A DNA stretch of 64,000 nt. Origin: Bacillus sp. Y1 (GTDB lineage: Bacteria; Bacillota; Bacilli; Bacillales; Cytobacillaceae). The stretch lies in assembly GCF_003586445.1 (NCBI RefSeq), contig NZ_CP030028.1, positions 1,192,501 through 1,256,500 of the forward strand, written 5' to 3'. Below the pieces are notes generated by a model. That model saw nothing but the letters and a program-made list of their open reading frames with translations. It made no database searches and was not told the DNA's origin. Position 1 is the stretch's first letter. Every line of letters begins with the position of its first letter. The position numbers were made by a program, and so were the translations under genes. Shown here piece after piece: positions 26,446-35,686 of the stretch.

Positions 26446-27840
26446 CTATATTAAAAAGATAGCTACAATCGTGGTAACGACGAGACCTATACAAACAGGA
26501 AGCAGGTTTCGTCGGGCTAATTCAAACGGATCCACATTACAAATGGCAGCAGCCGGAATAAGAGCCCAAGGAACTAATGTTCCACCACCAACCCATATGG
26601 CCGAAATTTGGCCGAGAGCCGTTAATGTAGCAGCACCAGCACCAATTCCCTCAGCAAACAGGTTGGCAACAGAACCGGCCAGTGAAATGCCTGAAAAACC
26701 TGACCCATCTAACCCTGTAATAGCTCCGACTGTTGTAAGAGTTACCGCAGCAATCTCATTGCTTAACGGAACAATACCAGCTAAGGAGACACTAAGGTCA
26801 TTGACGATCCCTTGTGATGCTTCAGGTAAATATTCACCAATGATGACTGAAAAGCCAGCATCGCCAAGATAGAAGAAGGCGGCAATAGGAATAACAGGTC
26901 CAAAAACCTTAAACCCAAATTGAAATCCTTCTATTAAATAGCTCGTTGTTTTTTCCAGTCCTTTGTTTTTATGCCCAACGATTGTGATTAGTATGAGGAT
27001 CACGATCGATGTTCCCCCAACTAATGCCGTTGCATCCCCTCCTTGTAAATCGAGTAAGAACATGGCGACAACATCTAATAAAAACAAAAAGGGGATCAGC
27101 AGTGAGAAAAATCTTTTCTGTTTAAGAGATAATAAGTTTTTCTCAGTATTTTCATCCGTAGACTTAGAGTGAATATAAGAAGTTGTGGTTAGCTTGCCGA
27201 GTTTCATATCTCTTTTTAAAAAGAAGAAAGCAGTTATGGTGGTAACAACACCCATGACGATGACAAGAGGAACACTAGCACTAATGACCTCACTAACTGG
27301 TAATCCAGCAGCATCGGCAGTTAATTTGGGTGCAGCCTGAATAATAAAATCACCAGATAGCGCAATTCCGTGACCAAATAAGTTCATAGCCATTGCCACA
27401 CCCAAGGCAGGTAGACCAACTCGGATTGCGACAGGTAGTAACACGGCACCTAGGAGTGCAACGGCAGGAGACGGCCAAAAAAACCAAGAAATAACCATCA
27501 TTAAAATACCGATCGTCCAGTATGCGAGTGCTGGTGTACGTATAATTTTTGCAAAAGGAGAAATCATCACATCATTAATACCGGTTGTAGTTAAACTTCT
27601 ACTCATAGCTACGATAATGGAAATGACTAGAATAGTAGGGAGCAACTCAGTAATAGCATATATAAAACTAGAAAATATATCACTAATAGAAGCGCTAAGT
27701 GAACCGGTAGCGGTAATCGCTATTAAAAATATTCCCGTTATACATACGAGTGAGGTATCTCTTCTCATGACCATAAATCCTATAATTAAAATGATAAAGG
27801 AAAGGTAAATCCAATGTAATGCTGTTAACTCAATACCCAT
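26446..27840 (-). CDS. Multi-pass transporter-like membrane protein (YhfA position)
   Basis: A 464-residue protein with roughly twelve membrane segments, glycine/alanine-rich, with PSPAVALLGAVLLPVAIRVG, FGHGIALSGDF and GGGTLVPWALIPAAA. It looks like an ion-transporter-superfamily permease (CitM/DctM-like fold). By position, between yhaA and yhgC/hmoB, it could correspond to B. subtilis yhfA, an uncharacterised transporter of similar length, but I cannot confirm that. AGGAG is upstream of the ATG. No substrate can be assigned. Confidence 0.65.
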   Translation of the reverse strand: MGIELTALHWIYLSFIILIIGFMVMRRDTSLVCITGIFLIAITATGSLSASISDIFSSFIYAITELLPTILVISIIVAMSRSLTTTGINDVMISPFAKIIRTPALAYWTIGILMMVISWFFWPSPAVALLGAVLLPVAIRVGLPALGVAMAMNLFGHGIALSGDFIIQAAPKLTADAAGLPVSEVISASVPLVIVMGVVTTITAFFFLKRDMKLGKLTTTSYIHSKSTDENTEKNLLSLKQKRFFSLLIPFLFLLDVVAMFLLDLQGGDATALVGGTSIVILILITIVGHKNKGLEKTTSYLIEGFQFGFKVFGPVIPIAAFFYLGDAGFSVIIGEYLPEASQGIVNDLSVSLAGIVPLSNEIAAVTLTTVGAITGLDGSGFSGISLAGSVANLFAEGIGAGAATLTALGQISAIWVGGGTLVPWALIPAAAICNVDPFELARRNLLPVCIGLVVTTIVAIFLI

Positions 27841-27959
27841 CGAACAAACTCCTTTCTCCTATATAAGGGAACATGCCTTTTTAGGCTCTTGCCCTAATAT
27901 GGTTGGTTGCTACAGAATATGTAAAATGGGCAAAGATGTGAGAGGGAAAAGAAAATCTT

Positions 27960-27975
27960 TCCGTCTCTAGACGGA
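27960..27975. promoter_or_regulatory. Palindrome upstream of liaF
   Basis: TCCGTCT-CT-AGACGGA, a 16-bp perfect inverted repeat 115 bp before liaF in the 250-bp gap with the divergent transporter gene. It could be an operator, possibly for LiaR. The loop is too short for a good terminator. Confidence 0.4.
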
Positions 27976-28090
27976 GAAAAAGAACTACTGGAGTTTGGTT
28001 CAGGTTTTCAAAAGAAGAGGTAAAATGAAAAAAGGAGAATATAGAAAATGATCGAATTATTAAGCTATTGATTGAAAGTAGGCGGATGAT

Positions 28091-28873
28091 TTGAGATATC
28101 AAACTATAAACCAAGTACTGTTTGCAATAATGCTCTTACTAGTAGGGGGTGTGCTCCTCCTTGTTAATATAGGTGTCATTTCCATGGAAATAACAGAGTT
28201 ATTTGTCGTTTCTTATCCATTTCTGCTATTTGTCATTGCAACGATTCTCTGTGTAAAAGCCTTAGTTGAAAGGGGGAATTTGTTTTTTTCTTTATTCTTA
28301 GTTCTTTTTTCTTCTATATTAATATTTGATCGGATTGGAAAATTAGATTTTGGATTTTGGGAGTTTTGGAAGCTTTGGCCATATATTATTATTTATATTG
28401 CCGTTAGCATACTGACTAGAAAAAATAAAATTAGGTTTCATTTTCATGAGGATATGCCTAGAGATGCGTTTAAAACACTTGATGAAAAAGGGAAGAAAAA
28501 GAGAAAAAGAGCTAGAGGCTTTTCGATTGGTGATGTTAGTTTTAAACAAGCCAATTGGTCAGTAGAACCAATGGAGCTTTATAACACAATTGGAGACTAT
28601 TTCATTGATTTTAGCCAAGCATACATTCCGGAAAAAGAAACTCCGATAATCGTTCAAGGATGGATTGGAGATGTCAAGATGATCATACCAGAAGATGTCC
28701 CTGTTTTTGTCCAATCTTATATAAAGGTAGGAGATATTCGTATCTTTGATAAGGAAACCGATGCAATCAATCGCGGGTTAACCTATCAATCACCAGGCTA
28801 TGAGGAAGCTGTTCGAAAGTTAAAGATATCGATTGAGTTGAAAATTGGATCGGTACGTATTGATAAGGTATAG
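28091..28873 (+). CDS. liaF: LiaF, inhibitor of the LiaRS cell-envelope stress system
   Basis: A 260-residue protein with four N-terminal membrane segments, a Lys/Arg-rich cytoplasmic linker (KGKKKRKRARG) and a C-terminal beta-rich domain with GWIGDVKMIIPEDVPVFVQ and IGSVRI, the cell-wall-active antibiotic response (LiaF/VraT) fold. LiaF keeps the LiaS kinase off in unstressed cells. The start is TTG with AGGCGG upstream. It is followed directly by liaS and liaR in the conserved order; liaIH is not next to it. Confidence 0.88.
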   Translation: MRYQTINQVLFAIMLLLVGGVLLLVNIGVISMEITELFVVSYPFLLFVIATILCVKALVERGNLFFSLFLVLFSSILIFDRIGKLDFGFWEFWKLWPYIIIYIAVSILTRKNKIRFHFHEDMPRDAFKTLDEKGKKKRKRARGFSIGDVSFKQANWSVEPMELYNTIGDYFIDFSQAYIPEKETPIIVQGWIGDVKMIIPEDVPVFVQSYIKVGDIRIFDKETDAINRGLTYQSPGYEEAVRKLKISIELKIGSVRIDKV

Positions 28874-28882
28874 GTGAAGCAT

Positions 28883-29929
28883 ATGAAGAAAAGAGTCGGT
28901 ATTCGTTTCTGGTTTTTACAAAGTTTTATTATGATGGCATTCATTAGTTCTCTTTGTTTCTTTCTAGGATTACAAATTTATTTATTTAATGTGCAATCAT
29001 CTAGCTTATCCATATATACAACCTTTTGGCTTACCCTCTATGTTTTTTTGATTCTTTTGCTTATTGGGGGGTACTTTGGCATTAAGGGTAGTTATTTAAT
29101 TAAAGGAAGATTGTCAGATATCTACTTATTTATTTCTACGCTAAGAAGTGGAAAGTTTTCTGAGAGAATACCAGAATTTGAGAAGGATGAAATTGGCCTT
29201 ATTACGGAAGAATTAAATCATTTGGCTGAATACATTCAAGAACAAGTAAATTCCACGAGAAGATTAGCTGATGAAAAGACGGCACTCGCACAGACTGCAC
29301 ATACAGCAGCGGTCATGGAAGAGCGACAACGATTGGCAAGAGATCTTCATGATGTGGTTAGTCAGCAGCTGTTTGCGCTCAGTATGATTAGCTCAGCCAC
29401 CATCCGGACATTTGACATTAACCCCTTAAAAGCGAAGGAACAATTAGAACAGATATCAGAAATTGCAGTTAAAGCACAAGGTGAAATGAGAGCATTATTA
29501 CTTCATCTTCGACCTGTTCAGTTAAAAGATGATAGCCTATGTGATGGCGTAATCAAGTTAATTCAAGAGCTAAAAGGGAAAACAGGCATTGATTTTCAAG
29601 CGAGCATTGATGAGCTTGATTGTGTTTCAAAAGCAACGGAAGAGCATTTGTTTCGAATTATTCAAGAAGCCCTGTCCAATATTTTAAAACATGCAGAAGC
29701 TACAAAAATAACGATTACATTAACAGAAAAGGAATCGTATATTTATTTGTTTATAGCCGATAACGGAAAAGGCTTTGACCCAGAGGTTGTTCGGATGACG
29801 TCTTATGGAATGAAAACAATGAGAGAACGATGTGAAGAGATCGGTGGCATTTTTGCGATACGCTCCAAAAAGAAGGAAGGTACATATATTGATATTAGGA
29901 TACCTGTGACTGGGAGGGGGACTGTATGA
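28883..29929 (+). CDS. liaS: LiaS, sensor histidine kinase
   Basis: A 348-residue NarL-type (HisKA_3) histidine kinase. Two membrane helices flank a very short extracellular loop, which marks it as an intramembrane-sensing kinase. A HAMP-like region leads to the phosphorylated H156 (ARDLHDVVSQQL) and an ATPase domain (EEHLFRIIQEALSNILKHA; ADNGKGFD; YGMKTMRER). It would phosphorylate LiaR in response to envelope stress under LiaF control. GTG 28874 is in frame, but AGGTG six bases before ATG 28883 supports the later start. Overlaps liaR by 4 bp. Confidence 0.9.
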   Translation: MKKRVGIRFWFLQSFIMMAFISSLCFFLGLQIYLFNVQSSSLSIYTTFWLTLYVFLILLLIGGYFGIKGSYLIKGRLSDIYLFISTLRSGKFSERIPEFEKDEIGLITEELNHLAEYIQEQVNSTRRLADEKTALAQTAHTAAVMEERQRLARDLHDVVSQQLFALSMISSATIRTFDINPLKAKEQLEQISEIAVKAQGEMRALLLHLRPVQLKDDSLCDGVIKLIQELKGKTGIDFQASIDELDCVSKATEEHLFRIIQEALSNILKHAEATKITITLTEKESYIYLFIADNGKGFDPEVVRMTSYGMKTMRERCEEIGGIFAIRSKKKEGTYIDIRIPVTGRGTV

Positions 29930-30576
29930 TTAGACTAGCTGTCGTAGATGACCATGAAGTTGTACGAAAAGGAATTATCTCATATTTGCAGACAGAACCA
30001 GATATCGAGATTGTAGGAGAAGCCAATTGTGGAAAAGAGGCAGTGATATTAGTTGCTGATAAAAAACCTGATGTTGTTCTGATGGATTTACTTATGGAAG
30101 ATGGCACGGGAATTGATGCAACCAAGGCAATTCTATCCTTTAATCCCAATTGTAAAATTATTATCATAACTAGCTTTTATGATGATGAACAAGTATTTCC
30201 AGCGATTGAGGCTGGGGTATTTAGCTATATGCTAAAAACAGCAACTGCTGATGAAATCGTTCAAGCGATTAGGAAAGCTGCTCGAGGCGAATCAGTGATC
30301 GAACCGAAAGTAGCCAATCGGATGATGAGTCGTTTGAGAGTAAAGGAAAAGAAACCCCATGATGAGCTCACAGATAGAGAAATGGAAGTATTAATATGCA
30401 TCGGTGATGGAAAAACGAATCAGGAAATTAGTAATGAGCTATACATCGGTGTGAAGACGGTGAAAACTCATGTGAGCAATATTTTGAGTAAATTACAAGT
30501 GGCTGATCGAACTCAGGCGGCGGTATATGCAAATCGAAATGGACTAATGAAATTAAAAGAGGGCCGGGATGGATAG
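29926..30576 (+). CDS. liaR: LiaR, response regulator
   Basis: A 216-residue NarL/LuxR-type response regulator: receiver domain with phospho-acceptor D54 (VVLMDLLM) and the conserved Lys (SYMLKTATADE), then a LuxR helix-turn-helix (LTDREMEVLICIGDGKTNQE ... VKTHVSNILSKL). ATGA overlap with liaS shows translational coupling. In B. subtilis LiaR turns on liaIH and its own operon after bacitracin, vancomycin or daptomycin-type stress. The targets here lie outside the immediate locus. Confidence 0.92.
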   Translation: MIRLAVVDDHEVVRKGIISYLQTEPDIEIVGEANCGKEAVILVADKKPDVVLMDLLMEDGTGIDATKAILSFNPNCKIIIITSFYDDEQVFPAIEAGVFSYMLKTATADEIVQAIRKAARGESVIEPKVANRMMSRLRVKEKKPHDELTDREMEVLICIGDGKTNQEISNELYIGVKTVKTHVSNILSKLQVADRTQAAVYANRNGLMKLKEGRDG

Positions 30577-30590
30577 CATTCCCGGCTTTT
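30563..30590 (+). terminator. Terminator of liaFSR
   Basis: GCCGGGA / TCCCGGC (7 bp) overlapping the liaR stop, followed by TTTT and CTC. Confidence 0.75.
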
Positions 30591-30592
30591 CT

Positions 30593-31108
30593 CTATTCCT
30601 TCTCTAGGACAAGGTTGTATTTTGTCACAAAGGAAGGTCTAGCGAAGATTTGTGGTTGTTGCTGATCAATCCCCTTCTCGGTTTTTCTTTTCTCATGAGC
30701 TTTTTCATAAGCCTTTGACTCCTGCCATTTTAAAAAGTCCTTTTCTTCTTTCCATGCAGTCAAAATGATGTATGTATCGTTAGAAAGGGGACGTAGCACA
30801 CGAATTGCTGCAAATCCAGGTTCCTGTTCAATAAGCCTAGCCCGATTTTTGAAGCGATACTCGAACACAGGCCTACCCTCTTCGCTAACAGGAATATTGT
30901 TAAACACAAAAAAAGCTCCATTTGCCAATTCCCCTGATTGATCAATCGCTTCATACTTCCTTTGGGAGGCGAAGACTGTACTGCCATCTGTTTCATGGAT
31001 GAGAAGTGTTGTTTCATTATCCTGCATAAGCAGCATCTTTTCCTGAAAATGCTTTTCCTTTAGTGAGTGCATAAACTCATACGTCCCATTTGTCATAAAG
31101 ATATTCAT
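30593..31108 (-). CDS. hmoB: HmoB (YhgC), heme-degrading monooxygenase
   Basis: A 171-residue protein with a C-terminal antibiotic-biosynthesis monooxygenase (ABM) ferredoxin-like domain (PVFEYRFKNRARLIEQEPGF; LRPLSNDTYIILTAWKEEKDFLKWQES). This matches HmoB/YhgC, which opens the heme ring to release iron in B. subtilis. It lies next to the hemEHY genes, as in B. subtilis, so heme breakdown and synthesis are neighbours. Start ATG at 31108 has AAGGGGTG upstream. Confidence 0.85.
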   Translation of the reverse strand: MNIFMTNGTYEFMHSLKEKHFQEKMLLMQDNETTLLIHETDGSTVFASQRKYEAIDQSGELANGAFFVFNNIPVSEEGRPVFEYRFKNRARLIEQEPGFAAIRVLRPLSNDTYIILTAWKEEKDFLKWQESKAYEKAHEKRKTEKGIDQQQPQIFARPSFVTKYNLVLEKE

Positions 31109-31217
31109 ACTCTTTCACCCCTTACAATGTATAAACTTATTATAACGAGAAGAGCTAGCCAATCCTAATTTCAACTTGGAATAAAAGAAAAAAACATTTT
31201 ATAAAAAAGAAGATTTT

Positions 31218-31246
31218 TTGACAGATGAGGCGGTTATCTATACATA
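31218..31246 (+). promoter_or_regulatory. Candidate promoter of hemEHY
   Basis: Perfect -35 TTGACA (31218-31223) with TACATA 17 bp later as a weak -10; TATACA at 15-bp spacing is an alternative. The hemE start lies about 115 bp downstream. Confidence 0.45.
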
Positions 31247-31359
31247 TATAGTAGAAAAAGCTATATTAGAAGATGTGTATGTAAGCGCAGTATTTTTAAA
31301 ATATGAGTAAAGTATATTAAAATGGGAGATAGCTTGTTTTTTTGAAAGGGGTCAACATA

Positions 31360-32403
31360 ATGGTAAGACAAATTAATGAAACATTTTTAAAGGCAGCAAG
31401 AGGAGAACAAACGGATTATACCCCTGTTTGGTATATGAGACAGGCAGGAAGGTCACAACCTGAATATCGTGAAATTAAAGAAAAATATTCTTTATTTGAA
31501 ATCACTCATCAGCCTGAGCTTTGTGCGTATGTAACAAGACTTCCAGTGGAGCAATACGATGTCGATGCAGCCATTTTATATAAAGATATTATGTCACCGC
31601 TACCTGCTATCGGAGTAGATGTAGAAATAAAATCAGGAATCGGTCCGGTCATTTCAAATCCTATCCAATCGTTAGCTGATGTAGAGAAATTAGGCGAGAT
31701 TCATCCAGAAGAGGATGTTCCATATGTGCTGGATACGATTAAGCTTCTAACGGAGGAACAGCTTAACGTGCCCCTCATCGGATTTGCTGGAGCACCATTT
31801 ACACTAGCTAGCTATATGATCGAAGGTGGACCATCGAAAAACTATAACAAAACCAAATCATTTATGTACTCAGAACCAAAGGCATGGTTTGCGCTAATGG
31901 ATAAATTGGCAGAGATGACTATTACATATGTGAAATCACAAATAAAAGCCGGCGCACGTGCCATTCAGATCTTTGATTCTTGGGTCGGTGCCTTAAATGT
32001 TCAGGACTATCGCTATTTTATTAAGCCTGTGATGAACCGAATTTTTAGTGCACTCAGAGAAGAAAACGTCCCATTAATTATGTTTGGCGTGGGTGCAAGT
32101 CATTTAGCACTAGAATGGAATGATCTTCCTCTAGATGTTGTTGGGTTAGATTGGCGTCTACAAATTGAAGAAGCCCGTCAAATGGGAGTACATAAAACGG
32201 TTCAAGGAAACTTAGATCCGGCTATTTTATTGGCTCCATGGGAAGTAATAGAGGAGCGTGCAAAAGCGATTCTTGATCAAGGACTTACACATCCAGGGCA
32301 TATTTTTAACTTAGGACATGGTGTGTTTCCTTCCGTTAATCCTGATACATTAAAGCGTCTAACAACTTTTGTTCATGAATATACAGCAGCAAACAAACGT
32401 TAA
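31360..32403 (+). CDS. hemE: HemE, uroporphyrinogen decarboxylase
   Basis: A 347-residue enzyme that removes four carboxyl groups from uroporphyrinogen III to give coproporphyrinogen III. The two signature blocks [16 protein letters not shown] and [17 protein letters not shown] are present, with the C-terminal FNLGHGVFP. It begins the heme run hemE-hemH-hemY of Gram-positive coproporphyrin-dependent synthesis. AAAGGGG eight bases before ATG 31360 fixes the start; the frame opens a few codons earlier. Confidence 0.96.
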   Translation: MVRQINETFLKAARGEQTDYTPVWYMRQAGRSQPEYREIKEKYSLFEITHQPELCAYVTRLPVEQYDVDAAILYKDIMSPLPAIGVDVEIKSGIGPVISNPIQSLADVEKLGEIHPEEDVPYVLDTIKLLTEEQLNVPLIGFAGAPFTLASYMIEGGPSKNYNKTKSFMYSEPKAWFALMDKLAEMTITYVKSQIKAGARAIQIFDSWVGALNVQDYRYFIKPVMNRIFSALREENVPLIMFGVGASHLALEWNDLPLDVVGLDWRLQIEEARQMGVHKTVQGNLDPAILLAPWEVIEERAKAILDQGLTHPGHIFNLGHGVFPSVNPDTLKRLTTFVHEYTAANKR

Positions 32404-32535
32404 TAATTCTTAATTAATAATAATTATTATATTTTAAGTATTATTACTAGAACTTTCACGTTTTTTTTGGCAAAATAAATGAATGAGTGAAAAATTGCTG
32501 GAAAAATCGTGAATAAACAGGATGTGAGGGATATT

Positions 32536-33471
32536 ATGACAAAGAAAGTAATGGGGCTTTTAGTAATGGCCTATGGAACTCCTTACAAGGAGGAGGATAT
32601 TGAGCGTTATTATACGCATATTCGCCATGGTCGTAAGCCATCTCCTGAAATGCTAGAGGATTTAAAAAATCGCTATGAAGCAATTGGTGGCATTTCTCCA
32701 CTTGCAAAAATAACGCAAGAACAAGGAGAGAAATTACAGGAGCATTTAAATAAAGTTCAGGATCAAGTGGAATTTAAGCTTTACTTAGGTTTAAAGCATA
32801 TCGAACCGTTCGTTGAAGATGCTGTGAAACAAATGCACGAGGATGGCATTCAAGAAGCAGTGAGTATCGTGCTTGCGCCGCATTTCTCTACCTTTAGCGT
32901 AAAGTCATACAACGGACGAGCTCATGAGGAAGCAGAGAAACTTGGAAATCTTAAAATTACATCAGTTGAAAGCTGGTTTGATGAGCCTAAGTTTATTCAA
33001 TATTGGTCTGAGAAAGTAAAGGCAACTTTTGATTCTATGCCAGTAGAAGAAAAAGATCATTCGGTTTTAATTGTTTCTGCTCACAGCTTACCTGAGAAAA
33101 TCCTTCAATCGGGGGATCCATATCCGGATCAGCTTCAAAAAACAGCTGATTACATTGCTGAGAGTGCCGGTGTAAAAAACTATGCAGTTGGCTGGCAAAG
33201 TGCTGGGAATACACCAGAGCCATGGCTTGGACCTGATGTTCAGGATTTAACGAGAGAGTTATACGAAAAGAATGGTTATAAAGCATTTGTATACACACCA
33301 GTTGGCTTTGTCGCTGACCATCTAGAGGTTCTTTATGATAATGATTATGAGTGTAAGATTATTACGGAAGAATTAGGTGTGTCGTATTACCGACCAGAAA
33401 TGCCGAATTCACAACCATTATTTATAGATGCGATGGCAACGGTTGTACTGGACAAGTTAAACATGAGATAA
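32536..33471 (+). CDS. hemH: HemH (CpfC), coproporphyrin ferrochelatase
   Basis: A 311-residue ferrochelatase very close to B. subtilis Hem[33 protein letters not shown] with the metal-binding His, SAHSLPEKI, and [18 protein letters not shown] with the conserved Glu pair. In Firmicutes it inserts iron into coproporphyrin III rather than protoporphyrin. ATG 32536 follows GTGAGGG; the frame is open nine codons further upstream. The 130-bp AT-rich gap after hemE has no clear terminator, so co-transcription is likely. Confidence 0.95.
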   Translation: MTKKVMGLLVMAYGTPYKEEDIERYYTHIRHGRKPSPEMLEDLKNRYEAIGGISPLAKITQEQGEKLQEHLNKVQDQVEFKLYLGLKHIEPFVEDAVKQMHEDGIQEAVSIVLAPHFSTFSVKSYNGRAHEEAEKLGNLKITSVESWFDEPKFIQYWSEKVKATFDSMPVEEKDHSVLIVSAHSLPEKILQSGDPYPDQLQKTADYIAESAGVKNYAVGWQSAGNTPEPWLGPDVQDLTRELYEKNGYKAFVYTPVGFVADHLEVLYDNDYECKIITEELGVSYYRPEMPNSQPLFIDAMATVVLDKLNMR

Positions 33472-33505
33472 CGTAAACAACTTTTAGAAAAGAAGGCGAT
33501 TAACC

Positions 33506-34915
33506 GTGTTGGAAGAAAAAAAGAAGGTTGTCATAATCGGGGGAGGCATAACAGGTATAACAGCTGCTTACTACTTACAAAAGGAAGCTCGTGAAAAGGG
33601 CTTACCGATTGACGTATGCCTTGTTGAAGCAACGCATCGTCTAGGTGGAAAAATACAGACTGTTGTTCGTGACGGTTTTGTCATTGAAAGAGGTCCAGAC
33701 TCCTACCTAGAGAGAAAGCAAAGTGCGACGCGTCTTGTAAAGGAAGCAGGAATGGAGTCAAAGCTTGTGAACAATACAGCTGGGAAATCGTATGTATTGG
33801 TTCAAGATAGGCTGCATCCGATGCCAGGTGGTTCTGTTATGGGTATCCCAACACAATTAGCCCCATTTGTTACGACTGGACTATTTTCTATTCAAGGAAA
33901 GTTAAGAGCCGCTGGTGATTTTGTACTACCAAAGTCAAATCCAGTTGAGGATCAATCATTAGGTACCTTCTTTAGAAGAAGACTAGGAGATGAAGTGGTT
34001 GAAAACTTAATTGAGCCACTTCTTTCGGGTATCTACGCAGGGGATATTGACCAAATGAGCCTCATGGCAACCTTCCCACAATTTTATCAGGTAGAACAAA
34101 AATATGGCAGTTTAGTTCTTGGAATGAAAAAAGCAACACCTCAAGCTCCGAAAAAATCGCCTGAAGCAAAGAGTAAAGGTATTTTCTTAACACTGACTTC
34201 AGGGTTGCAGTCTTTAGTGGACGGAATTGAAACAAAACTTGAGGCTGGGTCGGTGTTGAAGGGAATCCGTGTTGATCGGATAAAAAAGGTGGACAAAGGA
34301 TACAAGCTTGAGTTAAATAATGGAGACAAACTTGCAGCTGATGCTATTGTCTCAGCCGTACCACATCATGTGACACATGCGATGTTTCAGCAGTATGATT
34401 TCTTCGATCCTTTTGAACATATGCCATCTACTTCAGTGGCAACCGTTGCATTGGCTTTTCCAAAAGAAGCAGTAGAAAAGGATATCAATGGGACCGGATT
34501 TGTCGTGTCGCGAAATAGCGATTATTCGATAACTGCCTGTACGTGGACACATAAAAAATGGCCACATGCATGCCCTGAAGGTAGTGTTCTGCTTCGTTGT
34601 TATGTTGGTCGTCCTGGCGATGAGGCGATTGTAGATTTATCTGATGATGAGTTAACTAGAATTGTCCTTGAAGACTTGAATAAGACCATGAATATCACGA
34701 TGGATCCAGATTTTGTTGTTGTTTCAAGGTGGAAGGACTCAATGCCTCAATACACCGTTGGACATAAACAAAGAATTCAAAGGGTCAATGAGCATGTTGC
34801 TCAAGAATTGCCGGGTGTATTTTTAGCAGGAGCTTCTTTTGAAGGCTTAGGGATTCCTGATTGTATTGATCAAGGTGAGGTAGCAGTAAAAAAGGTATTA
34901 CAATTTCTTCAATAA
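33506..34915 (+). CDS. hemY: HemY (CgoX), coproporphyrinogen III oxidase
   Basis: A 469-residue FAD enzyme. The dinucleotide-binding GGGITGITAAYYL lies near the N-terminus, followed by EATHRLGGKIQT, ERGPDSYLERK and the C-terminal FAD motif LAGASFEGLGIPDCIDQG. In Gram-positive bacteria this protein oxidises coproporphyrinogen III to coproporphyrin III, before HemH acts. The start is GTG 33506 (next codon TTG) with AAGGCGA upstream. It is the last gene of the hem run and is followed by a terminator. Confidence 0.95.
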   Translation: MLEEKKKVVIIGGGITGITAAYYLQKEAREKGLPIDVCLVEATHRLGGKIQTVVRDGFVIERGPDSYLERKQSATRLVKEAGMESKLVNNTAGKSYVLVQDRLHPMPGGSVMGIPTQLAPFVTTGLFSIQGKLRAAGDFVLPKSNPVEDQSLGTFFRRRLGDEVVENLIEPLLSGIYAGDIDQMSLMATFPQFYQVEQKYGSLVLGMKKATPQAPKKSPEAKSKGIFLTLTSGLQSLVDGIETKLEAGSVLKGIRVDRIKKVDKGYKLELNNGDKLAADAIVSAVPHHVTHAMFQQYDFFDPFEHMPSTSVATVALAFPKEAVEKDINGTGFVVSRNSDYSITACTWTHKKWPHACPEGSVLLRCYVGRPGDEAIVDLSDDELTRIVLEDLNKTMNITMDPDFVVVSRWKDSMPQYTVGHKQRIQRVNEHVAQELPGVFLAGASFEGLGIPDCIDQGEVAVKKVLQFLQ

Positions 34916-34925
34916 AATTTTTTAA

Positions 34926-34952
34926 GGGACTCTTTACTAGGAGTCTCTTTTT
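34926..34952 (+). terminator. Terminator of hemEHY
   Basis: GGGACTC / GAGTCTC stem with one wobble pair, 8-nt loop, then TTTTTC. Confidence 0.7.
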
Positions 34953-34957
34953 CACTA

Positions 34958-34986
34958 TTGACACAAACTCTAGAAGGTGGTAAATT
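34958..34986 (+). promoter_or_regulatory. Promoter of yhgD
   Basis: TTGACA (34958-34963), 17-bp spacer, TAAATT (34981-34986). The predicted start of transcription near 34993 lies just upstream of the operator at 35002. Confidence 0.7.
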
Positions 34987-35001
34987 ACTGGTTATACAAA
35001 A

Positions 35002-35024
35002 TGACCATTTTGTTCATTTGGTCA
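35002..35024. promoter_or_regulatory. Operator of YhgD at its own gene
   Basis: TGACCA-N11-TGGTCA, a 23-bp near-palindrome between promoter and yhgD start. Its reverse complement matches the site at 35637-35659 before yhgE at nearly every position, including the inner AATGAACA. A shared site at both genes is the pattern expected of an autoregulated TetR repressor. Confidence 0.75.
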
Positions 35025-35041
35025 GTTATTGAGGTGAAGAT

Positions 35042-35614
35042 ATGGGGATTGATCGAAAAAAGCTAATTGTTGATGCTGCGACAAAGTCTTTTTCGCAGTT
35101 TGGCTATAAAGCGACGACCATAGACCAAGTTGCAAAAATTGCAAATGTTGGAAAAGGAACGATCTATACCTTTTTTAAAAACAAGGAAGAGCTGTTTGAT
35201 GAGATTATATCTAGCTTGATAAAGGAGCTAAAAGTAACAGCAGATGAGGCATTTTTAGGTGATTTACCATTTCATGAAAAGCTGCATCAGGCATTGTATC
35301 AAATCCTTGAATTTCGGATGAGCCACCAGCTTTCAATTAAGCTTTTTCAGGAGGCAAGAGAAATTGGTACACCTGCAGTAGTAGATGTGATTAATCGGAT
35401 GGAAAATAATATATTGAGAAATATTGAAGAACGAGTAGCCAAAGCCATTGAAACAGGAAGTATACAATCTTGTGACCCAAAGGTAACGGCGTTTGTTATG
35501 CTGAAGCTTTATATTGCTTTAATTTTCGATTGGGAAAAAAATAATCCACCACTTGAAAAAGACGAGATAGCCAAGCTATTCGAACAATATATATTTAAGG
35601 GTTTAGCCAAATAA
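35042..35614 (+). CDS. yhgD: YhgD, TetR-family regulator
   Basis: A 190-residue TetR repressor with an N-terminal helix-turn-helix (FGYKATTIDQVAKIANVGKG ... TFFKNKEELF) and a helical ligand-binding domain. In B. subtilis yhgD precedes yhgE as here. The two 23-bp matching palindromes at 35002 and 35637 very probably are its operators, so it should repress itself and yhgE. The ligand is unknown. GAGGTGAAG precedes the ATG. Confidence 0.88.
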   Translation: MGIDRKKLIVDAATKSFSQFGYKATTIDQVAKIANVGKGTIYTFFKNKEELFDEIISSLIKELKVTADEAFLGDLPFHEKLHQALYQILEFRMSHQLSIKLFQEAREIGTPAVVDVINRMENNILRNIEERVAKAIETGSIQSCDPKVTAFVMLKLYIALIFDWEKNNPPLEKDEIAKLFEQYIFKGLAK

Positions 35615-35627
35615 GCCCTTCTTTTTT
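35597..35627 (+). terminator. Terminator overlapping the yhgD stop
   Basis: AAGGGTTTA / ATAAGCCCTT imperfect stem followed by CTTTTTT. yhgE then starts with its own operator, so it is probably a separate transcript. Confidence 0.6.
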
Positions 35628-35636
35628 GTTATAAAA

Positions 35637-35659
35637 TGACCAAATGAACATTTTAGTCA
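35637..35659. promoter_or_regulatory. Operator of YhgD before yhgE
   Basis: TGACCA-N11-TAGTCA, 23 bp, the counterpart in inverse orientation of the site at 35002. It lies 28 bp before the yhgE start. Confidence 0.75.
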
Positions 35660-35686
35660 ATATGAATATAAAGGGGAGAATAACAA

